Assembly (NCBI GenBank): GCA_029717555.1
Contig: JAMDHS010000021.1
Location: 62,001-126,000 of the forward strand
Length of the DNA: 64,000 nt
Origin: Peribolospora baueri
Taxonomy: Eukaryota; Basidiomycota; Peribolosporomycetes; Peribolosporales; Peribolosporaceae
Direction of reading: 5' to 3'
This document shows positions 45,449 through 58,339 of the stretch, piece by piece. The translations under genes and the position numbers were made by a program. The notes under the pieces were generated by a model. The model was given only the letters and a program-made list of their open reading frames with translations, was not told the origin of the DNA and made no database searches. Position 1 is the stretch's first letter; every line of letters starts with the position of its first letter.

Positions 45449-48041
45449 GTGGCGCTTCGAGCTCTTTTTCCATACATTGCCGTCTCCTGCCGCGCCGCGT
45501 CCCTGCCTTCGAGCTTCCGCGCACAGCGAGCAGCAGCGAGCTTCATCCTCCCCCAATACGCACCTTCCCGCCGCCGCCGACCTTTCTCCACCAACCCCAT
45601 AGCCCTTGCTCTTGCTCCCTCAGCGTCTCCTACCAGCATGTCTTCGTTGCCCACCCTTCCTCCCGTACCAGGCGCAGAGCCTGATCGCGTGGCGCTCGAC
45701 GGCTTTCGCATCGACATCGCCGACAAGGTGGCCAAGATTGTCGGTTTGGACATCGACAAGGTCTACGAGGGCGTTCAATTCGGTCAGAAGGGTGCCGATT
45801 TCACTCTCCCCATCCCTAGGCTTCGACTGAAGGAGAAGGCACAAGAGACAGCTGAGAGGATTGCCAAGGACGTGAGTATCTGTCTGTGAAACAGGCCGTC
45901 GTCGGGCGCCCATTAGCTGACACACCTCTCCCACTCTCTTTCACTCTCGCCTTCCCACCATGCAGTTCCAGACCGATGCCTACATTTCCGCTGTCACCGC
46001 GAGCGGAGTTTTTGTGCACTTTAACGTCAACCATTCCACTCTCGCCCGTTTGACCCTCCACCAGATTCGCAACCTCACCCACAACTCCCCCTCTGGCAAG
46101 CCCGAGTACGGCTCCAACACGACTGGAAAGGGCAAGAAGATCGTCGTCGAGTTCTCTAGCCCCAACATTGCTAAGCCGTTCCACGCTGGCCACCTTAGGA
46201 GTACGATCATCGGGGCGTACATCAGCAACTTGTACGAGGCCAACGGCTGGTCTGTGCATCGGTTGAACTACCTTGGCGATTGGGGCAAGCAATTCGGTGA
46301 GCGATCTTGCGCCGCTGATATTGCTTTCGATCCAAAGAATAATCCGGATTCATTGCTCACTAGAGTCATCGCTTGGCGTACGAAATTGACTTTGTCTCCC
46401 GCAGGCTTGCTCGCCGTCGGATGGGAGCGCTACGGTGACGAGGCCGCGCTCAAAGAGGACGCCATTAAACATCTCTACGACGTCTATGTCAAGGTCAACA
46501 GGGACGGAGAAGACAAGGAGGAAGGAGAGGCGATTCACGACAAGGCTCGCGCATATTTCAAAGATATGGAGGAAGGTGGGTTCCGCAGCTTGTTGATCCT
46601 TCTTTGTCTTACGGACCCTTCGGTCGTTGCCACCTATCTTCTGGTCAACTCATCGCTTCTTTGGCTTTGTGCGATAGGCAAGGAGGACGCCCTGGCGCTG
46701 TGGCGCAAGTTCCGAGATCTGTCGATCGAAAAATACAAGCAAACGTACGCGCGCCTGAATATCCACTTCGACGAGTACTCTGGCGAGTCGCAAGTCTCGA
46801 AGGAAGGCATGGACGCTGCGATGGAACGGCTCCAAACGACGGGCGTCCTGGTGGAGGACAAGGGCGCGTTGTTGGTCGACCTGACCAAGTTCAAGTTGGA
46901 CAAGGCCGTCGTGCGCAAGCGGGACGGCACCAACCTGTACATCACCCGCGACATCGGAGGGGCGGTGCAGAGGTGGGAGCGACACAAGTTCGACAAGATG
47001 ATTTACGTCGTCGCCAGTCAGCAGGACTTGCACCTCGCCCAGTTCTTTAAGGTGCTCGAGCTCATGGGCTACGAGTGGGCCAATCGGCTTCAGCACGTTA
47101 ACTTTGGCATGGTGCAGGGAATGAGCACTCGGAAAGGTGCGTCGGTGGAGGAGTTAACTGATATTCCCTTGCTCCGATATTTGACCGCTGGAATCTGTGC
47201 TCTTCCATTGGCTTCTCTCTTCGTGTGGCTTACATCCTTCCAGGCACGGCCGTCTTCCTTGAGCACAGTGAGTCGAATTCAGAGAGATTGCGGGCGTGAC
47301 CGCGCGTAAGCGTTCGTTTTGGAATCAATCCATCTCATTTTCCCTTTCCGTCCACAGTCCTGGAGGAGGCAAAAGACAACATGCACGAGGTGATGAAGAA
47401 GAATGAGGTCAAGTACAGTGCCGTCGAGAACCCTGAGGCGACTGCGGACGTCGTGGGCATGTCCGCCGTCAAGATCCAGGATATGTCTGGCAAGCGGTAC
47501 GTCCTCCGTCTTCACCCTTCGGCAGGTTCGAGCCCGGCTCGAGAGCGCTGGCCCGATGAGTGCGCCGGCTGATTGCGATCCTTTACGATTGGACAGCATC
47601 AACAACTACACCTTCGATTGGTCGCGCATGCTTTCCTTCGAGGGCGACACGGGTCCATACCTCCAGTACACCCACGCTCGTCTCGCCTCTGTGGAGCGCA
47701 AGAACGCCTCGGTGCAGATGCCTTCAGACCCCACCAAGCCGAAGGAGGAGGGCGGAATCGACACGGACCTTCTCAGCGAGCCCAAGGCCAAGGAAGTCAT
47801 CTTCCTCCTCGCCTCGTACCCGGACGTCGTGCGCACGGCCACAAAGGACCTCCAACCGTCGACGGTGGTAACGTGGTGCATGAAGTGCGCCCATGCGGTC
47901 TCTTCCGCTTGGGAGCAGCTCATCGTCAAGGGGAGCGAGGAGGAGACGGCCAAGGCGAGGCTCTATCTGTATGTCTGCGCGCGCGACGTGCTCGGCTCGG
48001 CGATGCGCCTTCTGTCGTTGACACCGTTGGAGCGCATGTAG
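45449..48041 (+). CDS. Arginyl-tRNA synthetase, probably dual cytosolic/mitochondrial
   Basis: Seven exons (45449-45871, 45966-46296, 46405-46575, 46678-47136, 47244-47267, 47358-47496, 47597-48041) give 663 residues, all in phase. The enzyme charges tRNA-Arg with arginine. Class I signatures are present: the HIGH-type motif SSPNIAKPFHAGHLRST and the KMSKS counterpart GMSTRKG. NLYITRDIGGAVQRWE and FSWEGDTGPYLQYTHARL-type sequence (LSFEGDTGPYLQYTHARL) also fit, and the C-terminal anticodon domain ends LSLTPLERM. Starting at 45449 adds 63 residues rich in Arg/Ser/Ala without acidic residues, ending RRRRPFST, a likely mitochondrial leader. The second ATG at 45638 (MSSLPTLPPVPG) would give a 600-residue cytosolic form. 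Exon 5 is only 24 nt. Confidence 0.95.
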
Positions 48042-48492
48042 AGCCTGTGTCTTCCTACTCCCTTTTTTTTGCCGTTTCATGTACCCGTCGTCTGGATGCG
48101 GGGGATGTCTAATGCAAGTACTTTGGAGAAGCCGAATGGTACGGTGGGTTTATGGTCGGCACCCGCGCTTCCCACTTCTCTCCACGCAAGGACTCGGGAT
48201 GGACGCTCTTGTTACATTACGGCAGAGACAGACGGACGGGGAATGATCTACAATCCGAGTGCTCGGACGAGGATGCCTTATTACTGCTTGTCCTTGATAC
48301 TGCATCGCGGAAACGAGGCGGAAAGGAAAGGGGGTGGGGTACGAGGGCATGGGATCGGTGAGCTCGGCGTCCACGACAAAGTCAAACACCCGCCCACTCG
48401 TCGTCTTGGCGCCTCGATCCTCGATCCTCGATCTTAACGTTGTCTGCCCCCTTCCGCTTTCTCCATGGCGTTGACCACTGGGACACGGGCAC
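48042..48492. other. Convergent intergenic, no supported gene
   Basis: Three-prime flanks of the synthetase gene (+) and the small gene at 48493 (-). Nothing further is seen. Confidence 0.55.
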
Positions 48493-48773
48493 TCACGGAA
48501 TGTCCTTGCCCGTCGCCTTGTGGAAAACGGAGCGGATGCCGTCCGAGATCTTCTCTGTCGTGCTCGCGTCCGTCGCGTGGCCGGCCTTGTTTGCGCCCCA
48601 CTGCACGGCCTTATCGAGCATGTCCTGCGGGGGGGCACCGCCCGGGGCGCCGCCGGCGGGGGGCGCGTTGCTATTGGGCTGGGACTGTCTTGGCGGCGAA
48701 GGGAGGTATGAGCGCACGTTCATGTGACGAGGACCGTCGCGAGCGGGAAGGATACGAAACTCACATCGGCCAT
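48493..48773 (-). CDS. Tiny conserved-looking fungal protein (66 aa)
   Basis: Two exons (48773-48765 and 48684-48493). The first codes only Met-Ala-Asp before a GTGAGT donor. The joined protein starts MADSQPNSNAPPAGG and has a Gly/Pro/Ala lead. A probable amphipathic helix follows (DMLDKAVQWGANKAGHATDA). It ends TEKISDGIRSVFHKATGKDIP. The TEKI-x-D-x-x-R-x-x-F-x-KATG-x-x-IP ending resembles a group of small uncharacterised fungal proteins. Function is unknown. The frame at 48723 gives an alternative in-frame start within the intron, but the spliced form better matches that family. A TATA-like box lies about 100 bp upstream. Confidence 0.65.
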
Positions 48774-49334
48774 GGCGAGGTAGTTAGAGTAAATATACGG
48801 CGGGTGCAGGGGGTAGGAGACGAGAGCGGTGTGTGTACAGTTGGCGGTGAGCCGTCGTGGGATGGACGTTGACCTTCTATTTATGCGGTCGCCGTTCGCC
48901 TCGATGGGTTCTCCGTTCATCGTCCATCTCGCGTTCGTTCAACAACCTCCGTCCATCTGTTTCGGCACGCACGCGCGTCTTATAGCACCGTCATACAGTC
49001 GTCGTCGCTTGTCTCACTCGCTCGCGGTCGCCGTCCGTCTCGTCCTACTTGCGGACACGGCGCGGCTTGCTCTTCTCCCTCCTTCCTGCCCCATCCGTCG
49101 TCCGACATTCACCGGCAGTATACGCGGGGGTTTTTGAGACATTCATCGTCGACGTCCATCACTTTCAAACCCGTTCTTCTTCTACGACCGCACGCGCATT
49201 TCCTCCTTCTTCCATACCCGCCTTCAGGCGCGGGTTTGCCGCCTTCGTTGGCTCGTCGAGGTAATGCAATGAACCGGGTTATATAAAGGTCGGGACCGAC
49301 AACATTAATTCCAATCGAGTTTGCACCACCACTC
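48774..49334. other. Upstream region of the 66-aa gene
   Basis: This is the 5' flank of the small gene and the 3' flank of VPS33, both minus. Besides the CATAAATAG box, a TATATAA string occurs at about 49280-49286. No gene is seen. Confidence 0.55.
48877..48885 (-). promoter_or_regulatory. TATA-like box of the 66-aa gene
   Basis: The minus strand reads GCATAAATAG about 100 bp before the ATG at 48773, a usual distance for a fungal TATA element. Confidence 0.4.
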
Positions 49335-52248
49335 TCACCCAAACGGCCGCTGGTTCCCCGCCTTCTCAGCGTCCTCGAACGAAGGGAAGATGGTACGCCC
49401 GTTGATCATGGACGTTGTGGCGACGAGGAAGCGCCTCCCTTTCGTCTGTGTGCTCATGAACCGCAGGGCGGCCACCTCGGTGTAGGTGCATCCGCCCAGG
49501 AAGAAAATGAGCGTCGTCGTCGTTCGCTCTTGCGGCATGCCTGCCGGACGACAGACGACAAAGAATGAGTGTGGCTCTTCCATGCCTGTCTTACCGCAAA
49601 CAATTTGACCATACTCACGTTTGGAGTTGGCCACCTCCACCTTCTGAACCTCATCAAATGTCGCGCCGGGCAAGCCGCGAACCACGTCCTCAAAGCCCCT
49701 CCAACCGACGATAGGATGCGCCATCGGTCGCCCATCTCCTCTCGCCTTAGGTCCCTCCTCTCCCGCCGACCCGCTGCCCACTAACGCCTCTTTCTGAGCG
49801 ACAGCTTGCACGAGCCTGATGCTCAGGGGCGCGTAGCCGGAATAGACATATGCGATGTCCGTAGGTTCTCGCTCATCCACCTCGTCGTTGATCAGACGCA
49901 GGGGACGTCGCACGGAAGAGAAGGGGGACCGAGTCAGCGTGGTCGGCGTGAGGAGGTTGAGACGTGACAGCGCGAGAAGAAGGGGGATGTGTCCATAACC
50001 GTATGTCTGCACGATACCAAGCGTAGAGAAGAGCAAGTCAGCCAATGGTCACGAGGCTTTCCGTCGAAGCTTACGACATGCCAACACGCGCCTGAAGTAG
50101 CTCCCGTTTCATGAAGTCGAGGTCCTTCGGTTTCAAGCCGCCGTTCACGACGCTGTAGAGGCACAGCAACCTGAGCACGACATTGAGCGGGGCCTCCTGG
50201 GTCACCAACTCTTCGATCGTTGTCAGTTGCTTTGAGACATCCACACCGGCCACCAGATCTGTGCATCATACCGGGGGGGGGGGGGGACCCGATGTCAACG
50301 CTCGTTGAAAGTCAGACGAACATGTAGCAAGCCGCCCGAGTTGCTCACTTTGCTGTATCTCGAGCGCCTTGTTGAATTCGTCGGTATTCGTCAAGGCCAT
50401 GATCTGCTCGGTCAAATTCGTGTCTGCTCGGACGAGGAGATTCGAATTATAGCTCAATCTCCATACGATATATCGACGGGCCAATGGCGCCTCTCACTCA
50501 CGCAAACGAAGGCCCTGGTGTTCGCCTTGCAAAACGCCTAACCGACCTACGAATTCTCTGATCTGCTGCACTGTCTGCGCTTGATGCCGTCCCTCATAGT
50601 CTTGGTTGATTCGCACGGCCACCTTGTGCAGTCGCTCACCCACGACCGCAAAGTTTCGGTCGCGAATGTCGCTGAGCACCGTATCAGTTCGTGCGTCGAG
50701 GCGGTGCTTTTTCTTCTTGGGCCCGGATGAGGAGCTGGTGGCGGAGGAGGAACGCTGCGGGGAGGACAGGAGGGCGGAATCGACCTCGAGGTGGGCTGGG
50801 AGGCAGAGACGGACGTAAGAAGATTTGCGACAGGAGGTGACGAGGTGCAACCAAGGGCTCACAATTTCGAATCCCCATGACTTCATCCAGTAAACCCTGA
50901 TACGTCAACTGCGTACACAGAGGAGTGACCAAATCAACGCTTCGGTCAATGATTATGCAGCTGTCGATGGTCGTCGAATGGGCCGTTAACGCCGGGTTTG
51001 ACGGATCCGAAACCAAAGCTTGCTTTCTTTGTCGTAGGAGCAGATCACATAGACGTTTGGCAAGATCCCCTTTTCCAACGATGCGTGGGAAGAGGCCGTA
51101 CGCCTGTTGTACCGTCATTAGGGCTTGGGCCGCATAGAAGACGGGGGTATGGTCACCATCCTGAAAAATGGCAAAGAAACGCGGAAGAAGATGTTCAGAT
51201 TGGACGCCCTGAGCATTCCACAAGCAGTCGAGCTCGTCACAAGCGGCGAGCGGCTCACCAAAAAGCACTCTCTCCAAGCGTCCTCCCTTTCCAGACTGAG
51301 AAGATCATCCTCGAGAGGAATAAACTCGAGCCCGTAGCTTCCAAGTGTGACGTTGCCCAGCACGCCCTCTTCCTCGAGAATACGCGTGCAGAGGGTCGTC
51401 ACTCGAGGAACGAGGAACAGATTGTATGCGTAGGTGGAGCCGGAAGCTCGATGAGACTTGATCTGCTCTGTCAAGACATAAGCATCCTTATAATCAGCGC
51501 ACTGGATGCATCTCTCAACGGGGCCCCAATAACAAGGCTACAGCCAGCGTCGCCCGAGCAAGGATCCTTTCGTCCCACGGAAAAAAAGGGCAGAAGAAAA
51601 ACCAAAAATAAAAGGAAAAGACAAGTAACGAGAGGAAAGAAAATGACACAAGAAGAACAAGCTTGACAGTCCGCCCGCTCACTCACCGGCCACGACCTTC
51701 ATCCATCGGATCTCGGGACGACAAAGGTAGACGACACTCCGAGTGGGCGAGGACATGGGACCTGTCTCCAGCCAGAACATCTTCTCCACGCCATGGTGCT
51801 GCGCGTTCGTTCAATCAAATGTTCCAAAATGTAAGTAAGGGCAGGCCGGAATTAGAATAAAGAATACATGGCGAGCGCCGAACCACGAGTTTGGATCGAC
51901 TTGGAAGCCGCCCGGCCCAGCATCGTTCGGAAGACGGGTACGTATGCTTACGTACCTTGAGCAGCGAGACATCGGTAATTAGACCCAGCGGACCAGCGAG
52001 CGAGGGATCGAGGACGAGCGTCTTGGCCTCCGGCACCTACACGAAGACGTCGCGAAAGGAAGGAAGACCCACGAGGTCAGGCGCGAAGCTCGCTTCGACA
52101 TTTGCCGTCTCTTCTCGTTCCGAACGTCCGCCTCCATTCCCCGGTGGGGAGGAGCCGCGCGAGTGATCCAAAGACGTACCGAGTCCAAGGCGTCCAAAAG
52201 CCCTTGCTTCGCAATTTCCTTCAGCAAGCCCGTGTCGATCTCAGGCAT
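49335..52248 (-). CDS. VPS33: Vacuolar sorting protein Vps33 (Sec1/Munc18 family)
   Basis: Ten exons (52248-52180, 52036-51956, 51798-51687, 51467-51259, 51160-50863, 50795-50502, 50423-50349, 50258-50092, 50006-49619, 49540-49335) give 632 residues, all in phase. Vps33 is the SM subunit of the HOPS and CORVET tethering complexes and guides SNARE assembly at endosome and vacuole. Diagnostic segments are LGLITDVSLLK, the YLCRPEIRWMK strand and FIPLEDDLLSLERED. TIDSCIIIDRSVDLVTPLCT and LTYQGLLDEVMGI follow, then LEVDSALL and VVLRLLCLYSVVNGGL. The late FFLGGCTYTEVAALRF is the classical SM C-terminal motif. The boundary after exon 8 (ELLQ|TYGYGHI) needs a CAG|GCGCGT donor, a GC-AG intron. A Ser-rich loop with KKKKHR sits at about residue 300. 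Confidence 0.94.
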
Positions 52249-52541
52249 GGCGGGTAGATGATGGTAACCGTCATGAGGCGACCAGAGTGCAGGCACATAC
52301 ATACATTCACGCCGAGGCCACTAACGTCACGTGACACAATAGCCCGCGAGTTGAAGTATTATAACTGTTCTCTCAGCCGATCGCCGCTCGTCGTTTCCGC
52401 AGTTCACGATCATGATTGCTGGAAAGGATGAACTAGTCTACAAAGACGGAATCACGTCGGTGTGGGGCATCTCCGCGTTTGCATGACAATATCTGCCCAC
52501 GATGCAACGCAGAGACGAGGCGTAACCAAAAGGGAGAGACA

Positions 52542-55500
52542 TCACTTTTTCTTCTTATTACTACGGCCGCCAGTCGACCCTGGCGTCGATGCGCGCGAAG
52601 TGCCCGTACTCTCCTTGACCTCGTCGATGGGGCGTTTCTGCCGAAGTCGATCATCGAGCGAACCGGGAGATGAGCGAGCGTCTAGTGGGTTATAACTCAA
52701 CTTCGCCCCTTGCCAGCTCACCTTTTGCGTCTTCTTAATCGGCGCGGCTGCGCTGCCGCCCTTCTTCTTGGTGTCCACGTCCTCTTCCTCATCGTCGCCG
52801 CCACCTTCAGCTTCCTTGGTGACGAGTAAGACGAGGGTGTGACATCTCCGGGCGATCTCCTGAGGCGTCCGGCTCTTGATGAACCAGTCGAACCGAAAGG
52901 CGGGCCACTCGAGCACACTCTTCTTGATCGTCTCATAGACGTCGTCGGCTCCCAGGCCGTACTTGGACAGCTGGACGATCAGGAACCGGTCCTCCTCCTC
53001 CGTGTAGCTCTTGCCCTTGGCCTGATTGTATTGGATCTTCATCTGCTGCAGAGGGTACTTGTAGGATGCCACCTTTGCCCGCAAAAGTTGTTCCGCGTGC
53101 CTTTGCTTCTTCAGCTTGGCTTCGCCTTCATCTATCCGAGTCAGAATCCTCTCGTGATCTAGAGACGTAGAACGCGGTTCGGGTTCCGTCAGATTGTGCA
53201 CCTAGACCGCTTTGCGACCTGGGCAGGAAAAACCTCACCGGCAATCTCCAGATAGCGATCCCAGAAAACGGAAGCATATCGTTTGACGTCGGCCACCGTC
53301 TTGCCGTCAATCTCAGCAGCAATGCCTTCGAAGTTTTTCCTGTGATTTTCAACCAACGCGAGCCAAGAGGTGTGAACGGGAGCACCGTCCACCACCAAGA
53401 CATGATGATCGCCGCATGCTCACCTGCCATACTTCTCGCAGCCCTTGACAAACTGTTGAAACTCTCGCTTGGACCAATCACCAAAGCCCTCCTGTTCGAG
53501 TTCCTCCTTCTCCGCTTGCTCTTCCTCCGTCAGCGGCTCCGCATTGTCAATGATGGCCTGTTCCCGCACACGCTCCTCTTCCACTTGCTCTTCCGTCTCG
53601 TCCTCCTTCGGTGCTCGCAAAGGCACCTGGAAGGCCTGGGCGCGTCGGAAGGCGGCCGTTTCCCGCTCCTGCAGCTCAATAAGCCGACGAGGATAAAACT
53701 GGAAGTCTTGCCTGATGATCGGATCGTCCAAGCAAAGCAAGTAAAACTGACGTCAGCAGCAGACAGGTGGCTGACCACATGTGAAGGGGAGCGCGCTCAC
53801 GTGTTAATCTGCTTCGGAGGGCGCGGAGCTTTCGGAACTGCCGGCTTGCTCGGCCCGCCCTTCATCGCCTCACGGTAGTAGCTGTCGACAGAGTAGTTCT
53901 GCTTGCGCTCTCGCTTTGCGAGTTCGATCCATGGCATACCGCCGATCATCCTCTTCTGCCCTCCGCCATACTGCACTCCTTCCCACTCGCCAATCGTCTC
54001 CGACTTGAAGTTGTTCAGATCGTCCAGGTTCAGGCCCTCATACTTCTCCTTGAGTTGAGCGGTGCGTTCCTCTCCGCGCCGGATGATGTCTTCGATGTCC
54101 AAGTTCATCGTGACGCTGAGGTCGGAAGCCAAAGGGATACGGACACGGACGTTAGACTGGACTTTCGTCTAGCCTCGAACACAGCGACGACTCACTCGTC
54201 GATCTTGTTGTTGATAATTTTCTCCGCACCGTGCTGGATCATGTCGACAAGCTCATCCTTGGACGCGCCTTTCAAAGGATGAGAAATGTATCGTGAACAT
54301 CCGAACAAACGCGACCGTACCATACATCCACAACCCCTTACCTTTCTGCGCCTGCTGTTGCGCTCGACCTTGCTGGATGACGAGTTGATCGAGTCGCAGC
54401 TTCTGCGCAGCGCGGTCCAGAATGCGCTCCTCCACGGCGTTCTCGGTGACGAAGCGGAAGACGTACACCTGCTTCTTTTGACCGATGCGATGCGCCCGGT
54501 CCATGGCCTGAAGGTCCGCTTGCGGGTTCCAATCCGAGTCGAACAGGACAACGATGTCTGCCGTCGTCAGGTTAATACCCAGACCGCCGGCGCGAGTGGT
54601 CAAAAGAAAGATAAACTTGTCACTGTCGGGCGCATTGTAATCGTCGATCGAGGCGATTCGGTCTTCGTGGGCCGTGCTTCCGTCTATCCTGTTATACCCT
54701 GTCGAACGAGCGCAGGACAAACAGGAGGGAGAGAAGTGCATGCGACATGGTAAGCCGAAAACCAAACTAACGGCCACTTTGACGGCTTTGCAAGACACAG
54801 CCGTCCTAATTACTCACTGTACCCTCGGAACATGCAATAGTCTTCCAGGATGTCCAGTACGCGGCTCATCTGCGAAAAGATGAGGACCCTCGAGCCCTTC
54901 TCCTTCATATTCTTGAGAAGTTTGTCGAGGATGACCATCTTGCCAGAGTTGTTGATCAGGTGTACGTCAGTCGTGTACGGAGGACCAGGCTCGGCGCCGT
55001 CGAACAGGTAGGGGTGGTTGCAGCATTTTCGCAGTTGCATGACGATGTTGAGAAGTCGGGTCTTGCCCTCTTTCTTGCCACCGGCTCCGTTGACGGCGTC
55101 GATGTCCTTTTCGATGATCATCCTAAAGTCACCGAGGCGCAAATTAGTGGCGGTGGGCGATGGACCGACAAGGGGACTGAGAAATCGACTCACCTGTACC
55201 ATTTCTTCTGCATCTCCGTCAAACCGACGAAAACGTTGATTTCTTTTTCTGAAAACGGTACAAGCGGTTAAGGCGTCAGCTCCAGGTGGAGGCGATCCAC
55301 TACTCGTCACGATCCGACTTTGAGAAAACCGCAAGAAGACCCACTCGGCAACAGGCTCTTCTCTACGTCCGCTTTGACACGACGGAGTAAGAACGGCCTC
55401 AGGACCTTGTGCAGTTGCTTGACAACCATGTCCTGGTCCTCGTTGCCGTGCTTTTGGAACCAGCTGTCAAAGTCTTCCGAGCTCGAAAAGACATCAGGCT

Positions 55501-57788
55501 GGTTCAAAGTCAAAGAAAGGAGCGAATGTAGAGAACACAGATAGATATGCGCGCGTGAGTTCCGGTGAAATTCCAAAGAAAAAAAGGGCATAAACGGCCG
55601 GAATTCGCGTTCTCCCACAGACGAAGACGCACCAGCAAAAAGTTAAGCAAGCTCCACAACTCGGTCAAATTGTTCTGCAGCGGAGTGCCGGTGATGAGGA
55701 GCCGGGCGCGCGAGTTGAAGACGCGCACGATCTGGGAGAGCATCGAGTCGACGTTCTTGATGCGGTGCGCCTCGTCGATAATAATGTACTCCCAGCTGAA
55801 CTTTTTCAGGTGCGACTTTTCGCGGAGACACATCTCGTAGGACGTGACCAAAACTTCAAACTGGTGGGAGAGGACCGACTGTTGAATGATGTGAGCCTAA
55901 ATTATCAGACGGTCGTTGTCGGATGACCCAGGAGGAGAAAAAATAGTTAGCGTGCAAAATCGACGAGCGCCGATCCCCGATCCCTCAAGATGACTAACTC
56001 TCTCTTCCTTGGTGCCCTGCAAGACGACCACACTGAAACTGGGCACCCATTTATGGAACTCGCGGTACCAATTGTCCAACGTGGACTTGGGGACAACCAC
56101 GAGATGAGGACCGTAGATGTCGCGATGGTGCTTCAGATAGCCTAGGAAAGAGATCGTCTGCAAGGTCTTACCAAGACCCTGCGGTTCGACGACGACGACA
56201 ATGGGGTGGTCGGCTTCAGCGATACGGCGGAAGGCTGACGAGCGCATCTTCGAAGCTCACCATCTCGTCGGCGAGGATGCCATTGATACCGTTATGATGC
56301 AGTGATACCATCCAGTTCAGACCCTGGACCTGATAGTCGCGCATCTGACCGCCCTTGACGTCTACATGAGGAGCAACATCGAGTTAGGCCGGATCGACTG
56401 ACAACTGAGAAGCATGGCGGAAAAGCTGGACTTACATCCCGGTGATTCGGTGAACACATGAGGCTCGTCTTCCTCTTCTTCTTCCTTGAGTAGCTCTTCA
56501 TCTTCCTCCTTTTCGCTCTTTCGACGCCTGTTGCCTTCGTCCCTGTGGTCACACCACCGCCAAAAAAATCCCGAATGTTAGGAAACGGCAAGAAAAAGCG
56601 GAGGCAAATTTCATCTCAAAGATCAAGATTGGAATTTCGTCAACACACCCGCCGGCCCTCTTTTTTCCCTTCTTGGCCTTCTGCTTCTCCTCCGATTCTG
56701 CAAGCAGCCTTGCGAATTCAGGGTCTCGGTTCTTCTTAATGTCCACGAAATGCTGGAAGAGCTCTGTTTGGCCAAGGAGGTACGAGAAGCGCTTCATGGA
56801 GTCCGCGAGCTACATGGGGAAAGCCGAGATGGGACGAAAAAGTCAGAAACAAGTTGCAAGGGCGAGGGAGCTTGCTGCGCAAAGGTCGGTCAGCAGGAAG
56901 AAGGAGCGAGATGCCCACCTTGGCTTTATCCATCTCCTTCCGCTTCGTCTCGAAGCCCTTCTTCTGCTCCGCCTGTTGAGCGGCGCGAATGGACCTCTTG
57001 GATGGAGACTGAGACGACGAGGTGTTGAAGGAGTGACGAAAGTCAGCCTCGTGGAACGCGAGATAGTGGCAAGTTTTCGTCTGGCCCTTCCTCAGAACCG
57101 TCCAAGACGGGCCTTTCCACGCTCGTCTCCTCCTTTCCAACCCGTCGCCATCGTCGTCAACGCGACTAGGGGAACTCACCTCATGCGCGTCGTCCATCTC
57201 ACCGTCCTCCCCGTGCCCTTCATCCTCGCTCTCCTCCCTGCCACTACCTACCGGGCTGCCGCCCTGGGGCGTCGGCGCGGCGCTAGTCCCCGCGGCAGAC
57301 ACGGACACGCTCACTGCGCGGGAAATGTCGTTGCTGTCCGGGACGTAATCGGAGAGTTTGTCGACGTCCATCGCGCTTCCATTCGCGTTGGCGTTGGCGG
57401 AGGAGGGTTTGGAAGCTGAGAGGAGGGCGGAGACGGGGCCTGAAGGCGCCGGAGGATCTGTGGGTGACTGTTTGTTACGGACGGAGGGGAGACGTGGGCA
57501 AGCGCGATGTGGCGGCGGAAAGGAGGTGCGTGAGCGTGAGGGAGAAGCGAGATGGCCTGAGCGGCGATCGACGATAGGCAACTCACCACCATGCCGGCGG
57601 TCGTCCGAGGGCGGATGGCGAAGTGGAGTTTGAGAGTCAAGGACGAGGTCGAGGCCGACGTTGGCGGCGCCCGAGGACGGATGCGAGATGGCGAACGCGG
57701 GCCAAGTCGAGTCCGGACGAGTTGGTCGATCTCGCCTCGTCTTCTCTTTCTGTAAGGCCTCCTGTCTGTCTGTCTGTTGTCTGTTCAC
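52542..57788 (-). CDS. ISW2: ISWI-family chromatin remodelling ATPase
   Basis: Eighteen exons, every phase checked: 57788-57587, 57457-57180, 57008-56919, 56809-56649, 56542-56436, 56361-56261, 56178-55999, 55896-55633, 55498-55345, 55248-55197, 55122-54818, 54698-54342, 54268-54196, 54115-53801, 53711-53424, 53339-53239, 53158-52722, 52637-52542. Product 1186 residues. ISWI slides nucleosomes to space them. The Snf2 motor has Walker A (GILADEMGLGKTLQ), the DEAH box ([11 protein letters not shown]), [29 protein letters not shown]-type sequence ([15 protein letters not shown]), the [11 protein letters not shown] motif and [11 protein letters not shown]. The ISWI-specific HAND-SANT-SLIDE end follows ([27 protein letters not shown]). 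The tail is basic and Ser/Thr-rich. Isw1 versus Isw2 type is not settled. The N-terminal about 180 residues are disordered; a downstream ATG (MDVDKL, about 57371) is an alternative start. Confidence 0.95.
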
Positions 57789-58339
57789 GCGTCGAGCGTT
57801 CTTCGCGCCGCGGAAATGGACGGGTCAAAGCGGGCGAAGGGCGAGGGAGGGGGATGACGGCGGCAGCGGTGCGAGGCCGAGGCGGGTTGGATGTGGTAGT
57901 GAGAGGGAAGAGGAGGGAAGAAGCGGGTGGCGAGACTATTGGCGTGGTGGGATGGAGGTGAGCGTCGAGGACGATGGATGCAAGCAGGAAAACCCAAACA
58001 CGATCCCGCCCGGCCCAGCCAGCGCGCGTCGAGCCCACTCCCTCCGCCAACGTCGTCGCCTTGGCCCGGGCAGCGGCAGCGAACGGAGGTCAGACGGACG
58101 GACGGATCGGCGAGCGTGGTCAAGGCGTGCGAATTTTTTCCAGCCTCGGTCCATCATGCCACCTATCTATGTACATCATCGACGACCTCGCAGCTGCTCT
58201 CAAACATACACTTCCAAAGTATCTTTCGCCCAGACTCGAATCTACCGTCCGCCGCCGAGCGACGCCGGAGAAAAAAAGGCATATTGCTTGGCGTCACGTC
58301 TCTAGCAAGCAGTGTGTGCCCCTCTCTCTTCGCCGTGTC
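57789..58339. other. Intergenic, no supported gene
   Basis: This is the upstream side of the ISWI gene and 3' flank of the EI24-like gene, both minus. Overlapping frames on both strands have no motif. Confidence 0.55.

Noticed and set aside
45097-45759. 220-codon minus-strand frame
   Set aside because: Its better-composed part is antisense to the first exon of arginyl-tRNA synthetase.
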